Shown here in pieces: positions 14,101-29,100 of a stretch of DNA of 64,000 nucleotides (its first letter is position 1; every line of letters begins with the position of its first letter). Under the pieces are notes generated by a model. That model was not told the DNA's origin and did no database searches. It saw nothing but the letters and a program-made list of their open reading frames with translations. Source of the DNA: Rhynchonema sp. JSB1_4 (Eukaryota > Nematoda > Chromadorea > Monhysterida > Xyalidae). The stretch lies in NCBI GenBank assembly GCA_030248065.1, contig JASAMV010006346.1:1-64000 (forward strand). The letters are read 5' to 3'. Position numbers and translations under genes: made by a program.

Positions 14101-17100
14101 AATTGCTTCCCACGCAAATGGCTCACGTAGGAATGAATGAACCAAAGAACCGAAGTACATAAGTACTGAGAGAACAGCGAACACGTTCGGCAGCCAATCA
14201 GCGAGGGAGACCGCCGACCTGTGTTCTGTCAAATCCCGAAAGAGAACCCAATAAATTACCCCAACCCCACAGCCTCACCTCTTTCAACTGTGTCAGCGTG
14301 TTGAGGAAGAGTGCCCTGAGTTTGTCTGTGTATCGACCTTCCGGATTTTCAGGTATGGGCACACCGGCAATCTCAACCAAACACTGCAGCGATACATTGC
14401 GGAACGTCAGCACCGGTAGGAACTGCAATATTGGAACATTATTAATTTTGTATGACTGTGTAATTTGGAGGTCGTTAATTATACAGCCGACGGTTATGCG
14501 ATGTTCTCTTTTTTTATCTTTACAACTGCAGATTGATATGTCATGTTGTTCTGTTTCATGCAATCCATTCAGTTTCGCCGAATTAATCGAAGCAAAAATT
14601 GAATTAGTCGGTTGAGCAATCCTCCGTGTTTCGGCCATCACGTTACATACTTAAATCGTCGTTCGTTTGCTCTATACTGTCATAAAGAAACGTTTTTTAT
14701 TTTTCGTGAAAAAAAACGGTTTTTTTCTAAATATTTTTCCAGTACTTAAGAACGTAATTTCGAAAAATATAACAATTTCAGTGCAAAATTTGTTCGAAGT
14801 GACGAGAGTGTTCTTGAAGAGTGTTGAAGTCAATCGAAAACACTTGGTTTACACGCTTTTTGACCCATTTTGGGTCGGTTAATTTTCGTGCTCCAGCCAA
14901 TTTTTCACCAAAATCGAAAAACTCATCAGTTTTGCATTACAATTTTTTGGCAAAATTGGAATAAAGTACCGATATTTTTCCGATCAAAAACCGAAAAGGT
15001 ACCCACGGAAAAATAAATGGAAAAGTATTCGGGTCTCGGAAAAAACGGTTTTTTTCGGTTTTTTTGAAAAAAACCGGTTATTTTCCGCCTGCCAGTATAG
15101 TTTCTTCATATTTAAGAAAGTAGATGCAAGCAAAACAACCGACCTAACAAACAGAATTAACACAAGACAGGCGCCGTCTCGCACTGTTTTACCGCACCCA
15201 AACTATCGTTACCGCATTTCCGCAATTTATACCCGCTTTTCGGCTTACATCTACGCTCGCATACAATATACGCATGCTCAATCGCGGCACTGTTACTCGC
15301 GGTCGAGTAACTTCGCAGCAGTTCCACTTTATCAGCCCTAATCCCACACATTCATAGTGCCTCTTGTTACAACACTTAGTGTCCACCGCTGCTAAACGTG
15401 TCCCATTCCCATAATAGTCCCTTTATACTGTAGCTCATCTTGACACGTGATCATGCATGAGCAAACTGGGACACCGTCGAGTGCACCAGTTTGTACCTAC
15501 CTGTATGGAGACGAGAAGGCACAGCACTACAGCACGCATGTGTGTACACAAAGTTCAATAAATAATTATCAGACACCGAACACACGACAGAGCACCCCGA
15601 ATGCCCGTGCCACCTATATTATCGCGTTAAACCCGGACTCATGCTTGCCGGCTCACAACAAAGCTCACGCTATGCACCTATCCAAGCAGGACATGTATGT
15701 AGCCATGGTCTGTTGAGTTTGCAATAGTTAATGCACTAACTAATGCGGCGGTATACTTTTCTTGTGAGCGGCTATAGCCACTGCTCGTTAAGCCACACAA
15801 CATATCTCGTGTATACTTGTTTATAGCTGTTATACATCATGCTATAAGCCGCATGTACATGACTTGCGCAGAAGTGTACCACCCATTATACAATGCATTA
15901 GGTACATGAGTACAGTAGGTTCGTAATGCGTGTTCACTGGCTCATTCATTTTGTATTAGTTTTAGTCACCACCGCGACACTGTGAGGTGCTTCGTGGAAG
16001 TCGGTGGTGGGAAAACGAAACCCACTTCATTGCTTTCTCGCGTGATACTGTCTTATTTCAAGGACACGGTGCTGCGTGGGCAAGTCCTTACTTCACCTTT
16101 CACATATCACGGGATCCCATACTAAGGATCAAACGCAGGAATGCTTGTTCCGCCCCGTCTGGGTCACGTATCCTGCAATTTGATCCATCGTCTACTTTTC
16201 CACCATTTTTTTAACAACGCACCAATTGCAGATCCAATTCACGGCGCCACAGCAATTTCCGATCCACAGCCAGTCTCTTTTTTGCCAGATAAGTGGCCAA
16301 CTAGAGTTTCGATCCAAGTTATATTTGAGAGCCGCTGTCCGGGAAAGTTCCCGCGCAATAATCCGGCGAGTGTTGCATTGTGCGAAAAATCCGCCGCAGA
16401 GAGGGCCATGTGTCTGCGCAAATGTAACCTTGTTTTTTTTCTTTGCGCGACACTGCCCAGTAAGCAACATGACCCTAATTGCTTACGAGCACCGCCCTGG
16501 GTGCTTGTCAGTGTCATGCTCATGGGCATCTACACAGCAGCTCCTTGAGACAAAAAATGCGTTCCGTTCCACGTTCGGAGTACGTCCGTGTGTGTGTGTG
16601 TCCTTCTTTCGAGTGTCTCTTTGTGAGTGTTTATCAGAAACGATCCTTTCGGTTGCGTCACTTCTCAATCCGCTAGCGCTTAGCTGCACCCGCGCATGCC
16701 AAATGTGCTCATTCGGCTATCAAACACGTATTTATTTCTGTTGTGGCGAAACGTGCATGCCTTGAGATCGCATTGAGAAATGCGAGACGAATGCAGTCAC
16801 TGACCAAGGTTTGTAGCAAAGTTTGCCCACAAGCAGCAGGTAGATCAGCTTTCTGGCTATGTATTATGCAGGCAGCCGAGATGCTTGGTCGTACAGGTAT
16901 ACATTCTATGTGCCCACATGTTCGTTCGTTACCACCCAGCTACCACATGCAAAGCTGGTTCGACCTGGTTGGTTTGTCGCTCGCTATCTTGTGTCAACAA
17001 ACCACCTGTTAGTGTAGCATCGTGCACAGGTGTCTAGCTGGTCGCTTCTCACGCTCTTGCCCGCGCTACTCAGAAGAGCTGGCATGCTGCACCCACGTGA

Positions 17101-20100
17101 AGAAGGTACACAACATTACCGGCTGGTAGAGCTTAGGCACATTTTCAATGGCAAATCGGTCCTGTACCTACGTTTGAGTTTGTGTACATACACACCCCCT
17201 GTACACACGCAAAGCTGATTCATAAAAAGTCACTGATGGCCAGTTGCATACGTGTCTGTGTGTGAGATCCCCAAACAACGCAACAAATGCTGTAAGCGAG
17301 TCACACACACACCTGGCTGGCAGGTTGCTCTGTCATGTATTATTTGTTTGACCAATTGTGCGGGTGTTGTTTGTTATTGTTGTCACAACGTTGGCTCGCT
17401 TCAGTTTGTTCGGTACAAACAAGTGATCTCTGAGCTCAATGCCAAGCCTCAGTTAAAGCCCAAATCCAGGCGGTCCGATTTCTGCTTGTGTGTGAAGACC
17501 ATATCCCAGGTCCACGGCACCCGCCTTGCTGTTCCAAGTGTAAGTCCAAAGTACGTAACGTGTCCCAGTGCGGCCCCAATAACATACGGTGATGAACGCG
17601 TGATTATTCACGGCTGCAATGTGTAAACGCTGGAGCTGCATATCTCGTCAAGCGATGCGAGCAGCGATATCAAAATGTAAATTTATCACTTTTTTGCTCG
17701 CTCAGCGTCAAGAAAAATATACAAGAAAAATGTTCGGCTGGCTTTTCCGTATTTGAGTTTGGTCAACGAACACGTACATAAATTCCAAAGCAGTCCTTGT
17801 CGCGCGCAAGCAATTTTCCGCGCCATTTTCATCTTTCCATGTTTATTTCTGTATTCGTTTTTTCTTAACACATGAATGACCATATTTTTTGGCTGGAGAT
17901 AATCCGGTCAACCGCTGCACAGTATTTCTCGGCATTTCTGTTGCATTTCCTATCTTCTGCAATTGAGCCCAAAATCCAACTCGATCCATCTTGATTATCC
18001 GGATTAGACCTCGCCCGCCAACCAGCGAGCCTCATTTGTTACCCATTGGCTGATGTATCGCGTTGCGAAGGCAGCCAGAATCCCCCGGGGCCTCAAGTCA
18101 GTGCGTAAGTCAGCAGTCCACAAGCAAGTCGTCGTTGTGCAGCGTTATCAATCACTTGCCAAACAAGCATAAAGCTGGTTGCTCAAGTGTGTAGTTTGTG
18201 ATCAAAAATGCGTGCCCATCCGCAATTACAGCGAATGCGCGCGGTATGGCACAGCAGGGCGCCCTTCTAAACATAGCCACCAGTTGTTTGTTACCGCCCT
18301 TCGTCTGCGGTGGGCGGGTGACTTCAAACGTAATCAGTAGAATTCGTGGCATTGAGAAAGAAACTTTTCGAATTTGGCGCATGAAATTATTTGGTCAAAT
18401 CTAAAATTCGTCCACCAGCTGTTGCCCACATCCAAATTTTTGGTCTGGGGTTGTTTTAAGCGAGTATCATTTTCGCAATTTTGCAGCTTGCAACGTCATT
18501 GAAGCTTCAGGCAACACCCATCAAACCTTAAAATCAGGTTATGCATGTAGCATATTTTTGCAAGTCCATTCAAACGGACCATACTAATCGGCCACCCTGC
18601 TGTGAGCGAACAAGTCCCACGAACACATCAACCAACCGTAGCAGACAGACGGTGAGCATTAAAAAACAGAATGAAAGAATGAAAGAGAACATCATACGCC
18701 ATACACTTGGTGGGATACATACAGAGAAGAAGATAGCAGCGGGGCGCTTCATCTGCTCATGTCTTGATTATTTTTCTGGTTGGCAGCCAAAAAAACCATG
18801 CCCAGCCGCAACGAGCAGGATCCATTCCTCCAGAGACACACTCAGCGTGGATGGGATGAACATCAAGACGAATTAGAATAGGAACAATATGTCGCTATTC
18901 ACTGGCCAGCCAGCCGGCGCTCTCATGTGAGCGGCAAAAAAAGAGGCGGCTCTACAGTTCTTTCTTTTTTCTGTATCACTAATTCTGTGCGCAGCCAGCC
19001 ACATCGTAGGCATGTATACTCCCGCATTATATGCCATTGTTTCTGGTCTCCATTTTTTCAACCAGACCGGGTGGCCAGGCCATTAGAGGCCTGCCGGCCG
19101 GTCCTGCGTCTCTGACAACCGCAAAAGGCGTCGTCAGCAGGTTTCAGTTGCTTTTCCGGGTCTGATCGTTTGTCACAGAAACCGCGCCATTCAGCCCTAT
19201 TTGACTTCATCTGGCATTCAATTATGATTCAATAACTGCCATAAATGTGGTTCTCTGCTGAGGTAGTGGAAGCACAGCTGAACCATCACAGCATCACAGA
19301 AGTATCCGGTTTCATTTTCGAATGCGCGTTGTATCAACAAATATGCCAACTGGATGTTGTGCGGGCGCATTCGTGTTCTATTTTGATCGCCAGCAGGAAT
19401 CACTCATCTGAATCTGGCTAGCTGTGTGACTCATGATTTCGTTTCATCCACAGCCCACAGCCAATTCTACGAGCCCAGCACACCAAAATGTCTGGTGTTC
19501 CAGCGCAAATTGCTTGTTTTCAATGTGATTGTCTCCTGCGTGGCCCGCGGCTGTCACGGAGCTAAATGGCATTACAACAGCTTCGTATGCAGCAGTAAAC
19601 AGCATGTATGTATCATAATTTGGCACGACCAGTCAGGCCCGCGAGGCCCAGCCATTAACAAGGCCGGGCGGTGGTGTTCGCTGGGCTGTACACACACACA
19701 TGACGGCGGCCAAATAGATTCTTGATGCTTGACTATCCTCCAGCGCACGTGCAAGAGCATTCGTGCCCGTAAACAGCGCAAGCACCTCGCAACAAGCACC
19801 AGTAGGTGCTTCGTACATGTGGTAAGCAAGACGGCCAATTTACGAGTGAGTTGCGAGATGTCGTCAAGTGTCGAGCGAGATGCGACATTTTCGCGTGCGA
19901 CACAAATGTCCAGCCTTCATATTTTGTCGTTCGCTTCATGTTTTTGCTGCGCTCTGTCCACATTGTCTGTATTTTTGTTTTTGCGTTTTTTTGTCTCACA
20001 TCTTCTCGTTGGGCCATTATATTTTACGAGCCACATCAAACCGTGCATGTTGCTAAAAGCATAACTCACAATCAGACGTGTGCAAGCATACAGACACACG

Positions 20101-23100
20101 CCCAGTCACGTTTAGCGGGACGGCACTTTTGACGTTAAGCTGTCTTTTATGGTCGCACTGCCATGTGATACACCTATGCCTTCTCACATATGACGGCCAA
20201 ACTTTAATGCCACAACGGGCGGGCCGAGGCAATAGTTGCTAAATTGCGTTTTTATGGCGTTACGGTTATCTCGCTAACTTGCTCACAAACTTTTTCAAGC
20301 TATGTCTAGTTGCATGGTAGTGAAAACTTACCGACTGATCATTGAGATTGTCCACAATGTTACACGTTCGTTCTCATACGTTTAGGCCTGATTCACACCA
20401 TGGTCACGATTAGGATCAAAACATGATCTGGTTTTTCGACTTGGTCAGCTGCTTACTCACCGTCTCAAATCCAGTCATGACTATTCTCAGATAACACCAT
20501 TCTCCAATCATGCCAACTATTCCCAGATAATTCTCAGATGGTACACTGTCTTTCACGCAATCAGCTATTCTATTTTCAGAATTCTACAATTTATTATCTA
20601 ACCGCAGCAACTGACCATAAACCTGTACCTCAGGCCAGAGAAGGCCATCTGTCAACTCAAATCCGGCCACGACACTAAATTATGCATCATCATAATTAAT
20701 TATCGCGCGTTCGCAAACACCACGAAGCAAGACAAAGGGACCTCATTTGTAAACACAAGCCGAAGCCAGTTACAGGCACGCCCTGCGTCCATTCGGGCTA
20801 ATTGGGACTCCTGCAGCCACATCAGCTTTATCCAGCCGGTTGTCGAGCTGACTGACATTGTATCTGTTTCGGATCAATCTCCATTTGCGAACTCTCAAAA
20901 CTGTCAATCATGGGTTGTGATATTGGATTTATTATATCGATGCCGCATGGCGTACTGAAGACATTACAAGTGGTCAGTCAAAACTTGCAACTTTGTCTTC
21001 GATTTTTGTCCGCACAGCGAGATGACCGTGTGTAATCAAAGGCTCCAACAAAGGTTTCTATGAGATACTGCAGTCGTGCCAAGCATATTGGGCAAGGCAC
21101 AGTGAGCAATGAGATGCTTTTGAAGGGAACTGAATCGAACTGAATTCTGAAGACCTTAAAGTCTGAAGAAACAGCAAAACTCAATTCATGCCCACAGTTC
21201 TCAGTTGGGTCCGGAAAGCCACTGATCTGGAGTCAGAGTCAGGGTTGGGGTCCCTGTCCCCGAGCCCCAGCAGCACACGGACACCCATATCCTGCCATTC
21301 CAGCTGTTGTCCTCTATCTGCCTGGCCATCGTGGCGCTGGCCGGCATCGAGGGTCTCTGGTTCGTCTGTCTCGTCTCAGTCCTTTCATTCATCTGTTCCT
21401 CACTAATCCTGCTGCTCTACATTTGCGGGTTGCCATATTCGCCCAACTGCGTGCGCGTGCCATGGGCCGAAATTGTGAGTTTGCCAATTCAGCAATGGCA
21501 TTCTTTTGTTCTGGTTTAATTCTGCATTTAAGTTTGCAATGTTTAATTATAGTTTCTTTTTATTCTCTTGCGTAGCGTTGCCGCGTCGAGCTGCCTTACG
21601 CTTGACGACAATCAATGACCAGCTATTACATAGCTTTTTGCCAATAAAGCACTTTACGAGGCCAATGAACATCGCAGAACGTATCAGACATGTGGGTACA
21701 CATGCCAGCCGGCAGCTTGTGTAAACAAATACAAATAAGTACAATATATGTAGGTCAGTATGGCAAGTTCACTCGGAAACTGATCACAGGAATGGTTCTA
21801 CGCGGTTCTATTCACGGTATTGGCAGTGTCGGCAGGCGTCACCACGATAGCCGTTACGGGGCACTCAGGCACGGAGGCACAGCAAAGTTGGGATGTGGTT
21901 GCCATTGTAAGTTGAACTTGTTTGGTTCTAGTCCAGGTGCACAACACTGAATATTTTAGGATATTCCTCATGCTAAATTTTCGCACATGCAAATAACGGT
22001 ATGGCTAGCTCAATTACGTTGGTACCGCAATTTAGCCAAACACTTCTGCACAGATGGTGGGTTGTATAAAAGTCGATATCCTGGGCCATCAGTTCAAATA
22101 GACAACTTTTACGCCAGTCTAAAAACAGCCGCTACCCGTAGATGCGAAATGTTGAGTACGGCCCTGAGAGTCATATGCACATGCGCAAGTGCGACGTCTC
22201 GTCAGACATACAGCGAACACCGCCTGTCAAGCATTCAATTGTCACAACCCCAAAACGCATCAAATTCACACAGGCGTCCTGTTTCGTTCTCGCAATCGCG
22301 TTCGCATGCGAGGCCGGCCTGATGTGTCGCTGTGAACAGAGCGAGACCACCGCCGGACGCAAGGTGCTCATACGAAGAGTGGCCATGGTCGCGTGATGAT
22401 GTTTCATGCGCACATGCAACGGCAACATTCATATCACGATCATAGGAAGGTTTGTACGTTGCTGGCATTAAAGTTGTTATGTACATTCTGACTTTTTTCG
22501 AAAATTGTACATCCAACCAGCGTAAAAGGTGCCAGCAAAGCGCAACCGACCATATTCTCCAAATCTCACAAACTCAGCGGGCGGTGTCGAACTTTCGGTC
22601 AGCTTGAGCACATATGTATGAATCCACCCCATTCAAATAAATTCTTCCCTGTGAAATAGCAACTCGTTAGGCTCACAATTCAAGTGGTTTGCTAGCCTAA
22701 CGCTGGCCGAAACGTTTCATGCCGCCAACTCGTTGATGACTGATATATGTACATGTATTATACGTTCCAGAAAGCCATTGAGAAATTATGTTCGATTAGC
22801 TAATATTTCTTCACAAAATCAAAAATTTGACAAAGTGAGCATCTGTTCATTCTGGGTGTCATATGCGTGTACAGAAAACAACATGTGAAAATTTGCGGCA
22901 CATTTTTGCTATTAAAAAAGCGTTCCAAACACAAATTGTGCCATTTTCATTGTATCATACAAGTGTGTTCTTTTGGTGTCATGGTTGTTTACGTTTCAGC
23001 ACTGTCCTTTCTGTGATAAAAGTGTGACTAAAATTTGACAAAAATACTGATGGTATTTCATTCATTGGCTGGCACTGCTGCTAACACAGTCAAAAAAAAC

Positions 23101-26100
23101 TCACCACTGTTATAATACATGATTGCACTTCAAACACGAACACACGCATTCCCCGTACGTTGCACTACACCAACACCAGTGTTGACGACTTTCAGACAAT
23201 CGTCATACTCTCGTTACTACTTGTAACAATATGCTCAAACACATCAAAATCAGTTCGGTTATTCAACTAAATAGTCAAGTCATATAGTCGATTACACACA
23301 ACTTTCTACCCAAAGCCCACCTTTGTTGCCAATCCTTCGAGCAAATTCGTCTCGAAAATGTAGCCGACGGGAATCCAGTTGAGAAATTTCAGCAACGTGT
23401 GAAGCGTGGCTTCGATCAAGGGCATGTTTTCGGAATTCTCCTGAAACACACAAGTAATAACATCAGAATGTGGTATAAAACTTTTCCATTGTGTCAGTCA
23501 ACCAGCTTAACCGATAACGAACGCTGAATTCTAACCACAAAAGTTTGACAGATTCGTGCACAGGATACTGAATGAAATGACAAATCAACTGGCAGTTTAC
23601 TGGACACTATTGCACGAAAGAAACAACAAGTTTGGTGAGATTCCTACCCAGTGCTATGGCTGGCCAGGCCATCTCGAGCTGAGCACATGGAAAGTTTTGA
23701 AACTTTTCTCAACAATGCCATGAAAAACAAAGTTTCTACCACTTTTTTCTACGAAACATCCAAACAAATGCGTTTTATCAACTCAAAAAACACATCATAG
23801 TGCAAATGCCAACAATAGCATCTGTTCACCTGACTGCGCAGCTAACAGCGATACCCCTTTGTACATTTGCATCAAAGTTTCAATCCACATCCAGCCCAAC
23901 AGAAGGCATTCACTCACCATCACGTGAATGCACAGTTCGTGTACGGCCTTGAATTCGCCGCAGAACTGCTGTTTGAGATGGTGTGCCTTGGCTGATGTCA
24001 TCTCCTCGGCCGAATAATCGAACACTTCTTCGCTGGAACAAATGAGAAACGAAATTAAAAAAGTGAAAACGAAATTGGTATTGGTGGCACAATGACCATA
24101 TAAGAATTCATCAAATCAATCCTGATTTTCACGTTCAGTCACTCTTAACCACTGTGCTATTTGTGATTCTTACAAAACATTTTCACCTGAAAAAAATCCA
24201 GCAGATCAACCACGTTGCCGCAGGTCTGAAACGTTCTCTTTACTACATGCTTTGTGTGCGATCACGCAGCGCAACGTCACCACCCGGTCACTTTCCCTCT
24301 TTACGATTCAGGAAAAAAATTTGACCAATTATGAAGTCCTTGTGCAACCAATACCTCTGTTCTAATGTTTTTAGAAATACTGTCCGACAAAGCCGTTATA
24401 TATGTGTGGCAACGTTGCCCACAATCTGAATGTAACAAACCAAATTCATAGTTGCTGCAGGTGAAAACAAACAATTTTTTGGACAATAAAACGGAAAAGA
24501 CCGATTTCTTCCTGTAGAAAAACTTTAGAAGTCTCTCAAACACAAATTACCCAAAAGGCCACTTTTTGTCTTTTGGTCGCCTTTTCCAGCATGATTTCCC
24601 TCATGACGCAATTTTAGAACTGTGCCCCACGTGAGCAGGGGACACACACCCAGTACTGTGAAAACAAAACTTTTTCAGGAAGCATATCTGTCCATAAAAA
24701 TCACAACTATGCCTGACATTAATATCACAGATACCGCCAGAAGTATTCCGAGGACAAAAATGTTCCGCAAAGAGGATAGTATCTGACGCCATTACGAACT
24801 GTACAATGGATGTGCCATCACAACCAACTCTCGAACCAACCACACACAAACGACAAGAGAAACGCTCTCAAAAAAAAAAACATCAGACTTCGGCCAAAAA
24901 AAACAAACCTGAGTAATTTGAGTATTTTCATGTTGTTCATACAGAGTGATTCGGAGGTGCGACTGGAGCCGACTATGTCGGTGATAAATGTTGGCCAGTT
25001 CTTGGGCCATTCCTGAAAATTAGACAAATACTGCGATTCACGTTTGAGACGGAGGTCCGCAAGCCTTTACTTCAGGCTTGAATGTTTTTACACCTGGCCT
25101 AATTCGACCTAATAAATTTAGGAGGATCACTCTATTCTAGCTGCTATAAGTTCGCCTGCTGATAAGCTGCAGCAGAATCAGAAGAATCTCTGGGAAACTG
25201 GGACCGAACTGTCCAAGGAAAAGCGAAGCCTTATTGATCTTCCAGCAACATCAACTGGCAAGTGAGTAAAGAAAGCCCCTTTCTTAATCATGCTAGTTTA
25301 TCACGTCAACAACAAACTGAGGGGACACGTGACTTGTTTAACGCTCACTTTCACGTTGATTTCGAATTCGCTAAGCTGAATTCGCGTGCGTAATGATTTG
25401 AAACGTATCAAAAATGTTTCGTTCTTTCCAGATTTTGTCTGCTTGTTGAACGTTGAATGATTGCTGAGTGACAAATAAAACAAAAAACAACCAAACCAGT
25501 TTATTAAACACAATCGACACGCACACGAAACCACTCCCCCAAAAGCGCTAAAATCGCGTATTTCACCTGTTTCACGATCTGAACGAGCACCAAATTGAGT
25601 TTATCCAGATAGATTTTCTGTTTCTCAGCCTTGACCGCGTCGTTCGAAATCTCAATCACGAGCATGACCACGAAATTCTTGATGCCTGAGAAACGATGAT
25701 AACTGATGTGGCTGGATGGGGGCACACCCGATACGTTCCGATCCCTACACAAGTACAGTATCTCCACCTCGGTGGCCCTACGCTCACCAGGGTTGGTACG
25801 GCATGCATTGCGGGCAGTGTAGTTCCTGGGGAAGGCACAGCTCTGCCTGGGGTAGACGTAATTCCCCGACCATGGTGTACTTACATAGTATCAGTATCTC
25901 TCAACAGCACTGCTTGGGGGCATAGTAGTGGCAGGGGGGGGTTACCGCTACCCCCTCTCAGTACTTACCTACCACAAAATCCGAGGGGGGTTGGGGGGGG
26001 TGTGTTTGGTTGAGTACTTACCTCTCACAAGTCTCTCTTAACCTCTTAACTCCAAATCTTACCTTTCACAAGCAATTTTATACCTTTTAAAGGCAAAAAT

Positions 26101-29100
26101 CGGTGTTTTTCGACCTTATTTTAACAAAAGTCGCGCGCTCCTGGAGCAAGCCCACCCATAATATGTATTTTTGGGCAATTTTCGGCAAAAAATTGGAAAA
26201 ACCGCTATTTTTACCTCATTTTTTTACCACAATTCCATCACAAAAACGGTGTTTGTTGCCTTTTTGAGTGACCAAAATCATACCTCTCACGCTTTATTCC
26301 CCTCCAAAAATATCGAAGGTGCACTTAATTCACCGAGCTTAAGTTTATGACACTGCCCTTGAACGAACTAACAGCCATTCAGAACAAACTGCACTTCTAC
26401 ATAATAATAGTCCATAATGATAATAATCCAACCTTCACACTGTTCCCTGGGCAGCGCTTTCCATCTGGTCTGAATAACTTTCTGCAGAATTTGGAGCGCG
26501 AAGAATTTGGTGTTCATGTTTTGCGAACAGGACAGAATCGAGTCCACGCGCGTCCACGCGTCCGGGTGATCCTTGAGCTGCGTGAGCACGCGTGACGCCA
26601 ACGCTTGCGTTTCGCCTGCAATTAAAAAACAAATTGTGAGGTTTACGAAAAATTTGGAGTTCGGTCGTCTCGTCTGTTGGGCCGGGCACTTCAGAAGTCC
26701 ACATTATAGTGACTAACTGGGAAAAAACCGATTTTTTTCGGAAAGAAAAGGGAAAAACCGTTTTTTTTCGGAGCCCGGTAATTTTTGAAAATAAATTACC
26801 CGGGAAAAAATACCGGTAATTTATTTTCCGAGAAATGTGTTTTTGGTCTGAAATGGCGAAAAAATTGTCGAGGGTTCGAACCTGTGTTATAAAATAGGTT
26901 TATAAAGTTCTAAAACAGCCGAAAGCGACCCTTTTTCGTGCCTGACAGTGGAGTCGTTGGGAAATCAAAAAGTCAGGATACCGGACACCCAAAATCAAAA
27001 ATTTTCGGATACGGGATACCCAAAATAAAAAATTTCGGATATCAGGGGGTGCGGTTGCCCCTAAAATTAAATCTAGGATATTCAGGGGGGTTGTTAAAAA
27101 TAATAGAACAAAAGAATAGAGCCCCCAAAATGGGGTCAGTGATTTAATAGAGCCCCCCCCCTTCTACCGTGGTCCCTAAAATAGACCCCCCCGCCAAAAA
27201 AAAATACAGCCCCCCCCTAAAAGGGGTCAGTGAAAAAATAGAGCCCCCCAAAAACATACAGCGGGGGGGGGTTGTATTTTAGATTTTACGGCATTTAGGT
27301 TTTTATGGTACCCTTTTCATTGAGATAACCCAAACCCGGCCCGATTGCGACCTTTGAGCTGGCCCCAGCCAGTGATGTGGTTGGGGGGGTATGATGGGTA
27401 TTACCCCCCCAACTGCTAGGTAGCTTTCTTGCTCCGAAACCCATACCCCCAAACTAGGCATGGGCACAATACCTGTTTTGAGACCCAATACCAATACCCA
27501 TACCAATACCAGGCAGTGGTGTCGTTGGGGGGGAGGGGGGTTACCCCCCTGGTATCCGGTATCCGGTATCTTGATTTTTTCACCCAGGGATATCCGGTGT
27601 CCTGACTTTTTGTTCAGGGGTATCCTACCCTAAAATTTTTCCGAAAACCGTAAAAATCGCCCATTTTTACATCCAAAATGCTCAAAATCGCTTGCTGGCG
27701 CAAGCATAACCCCCAAAATGAGCATTTTTTGCGCTTCCAACGCCAATTTTGCTCAATTTTCCTCTGAAAAATTGACCTTTTTGAACAACCCCCCCGGGTA
27801 TCCGAGATTTTTTATTTTGGGGGGCAACCCCCAACTGGTATTGGTCGCACAATGACTATATAAGAATTCATCAAATCGATCCTGATTTTCACGTTCATTC
27901 AGTCTTAACCACTGTGCTATTTGTGATTCTCACAAAACATTTTCAGCTGAAAATAATCTAGCAGATCAACCACGTTGCCGCAGGTCTGAAACATTCTCTT
28001 TACTACATGCTTTGTGTGCGATCACGCAACGTCATTGCCCCGTCACTTTCCCTCTTTACGATTCAGGAAAAAAATTTGACCAATTCTTATAAAGTCATTG
28101 TGCGACCAATATCAGAGATTTTTCATTTTGGGTATCCGGTATCCGAAAATTTTGGATTTAGGGTATCCGGTATCCTGACTTTTTGATTTCCCAACGACAC
28201 CACTGATACCAGGCATGGACCAATACCCAATACCCAATACCAAATACCAAAATCAGACCCAATACCAATACCAGGAAAAAGTCACTTTTTGACGTAGAAA
28301 ATTTGACCGATCTTTACCCCTTTTTGGAAAAAATTCTCCATAAAAAGGGTATTTTGGCGACTTTTGACAAATCGACCTAAAAATCACCCATTTTAAGCCT
28401 AAAAATTCCCATTTTAGGCCTAAAATTGCCTATCTAAGGCAAAAATTGAGGCGGTTAGTGTACCTGGCGCTGGCGGCGCGGCGGTTAGTGTACTAGCAGT
28501 GGTGTAGCTACCCAGGCGGGGCGGCAACCTACTGTACCACCCAAAATGCGGGGCGGCCACCTCCCTACCAGCCGAGCTTGGGGGGGGGGGGTCGTACCAC
28601 TTGGGGGGGGGATGTCATCTGGAAACCGAAATTTTTTATGTCTAAATACTGAAGAAAATATGGCCTAAAACACTAATTTCGCGCGCAGCGCGCGATTTTT
28701 CGCCTATTTGCAGACAAATATGCTAATTTTATGCAATTTTAAGCCAAAAATGAATGTTTTGGGTAAAAAGTTAGGTGGGGCGGCACCTACTGTACCAGGG
28801 GAGGGGCGGCAACCTACCTACTGTACCAGGCGAGGGGCGGCAACCTACCTACTGTACCTAGGGGGGGGGTCCCCCCCACCCCCCCCAGCTACACCACTGT
28901 GTACTAGTGTACCTTGGTCGCGGCGGTTAGTGTACCTTAAGGGGGGACCCCCTCCCCCCCCAGGAACTACACTGAATGGAAAAGTATTCGGGTCTCGGAA
29001 AAAAACGGATTTTCGTTTTCTTTCCAAAAAAAACCGGCTTTTTTCCGCCGCCTGCCAGTATACCGTAAAAACCTAAATACAGCCCCCACAAAAAGGGGTC

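Noticed and set aside
16226..16765. 179-codon plus-strand frame in XPO1 intron 6
   Set aside because: No splice context, domain or signal; antisense frames of similar size overlap it.
28708..29076. 122-codon plus-strand frame in XPO1 intron 1
   Set aside because: It reads through family C words and terminal C-runs; no host-gene features.
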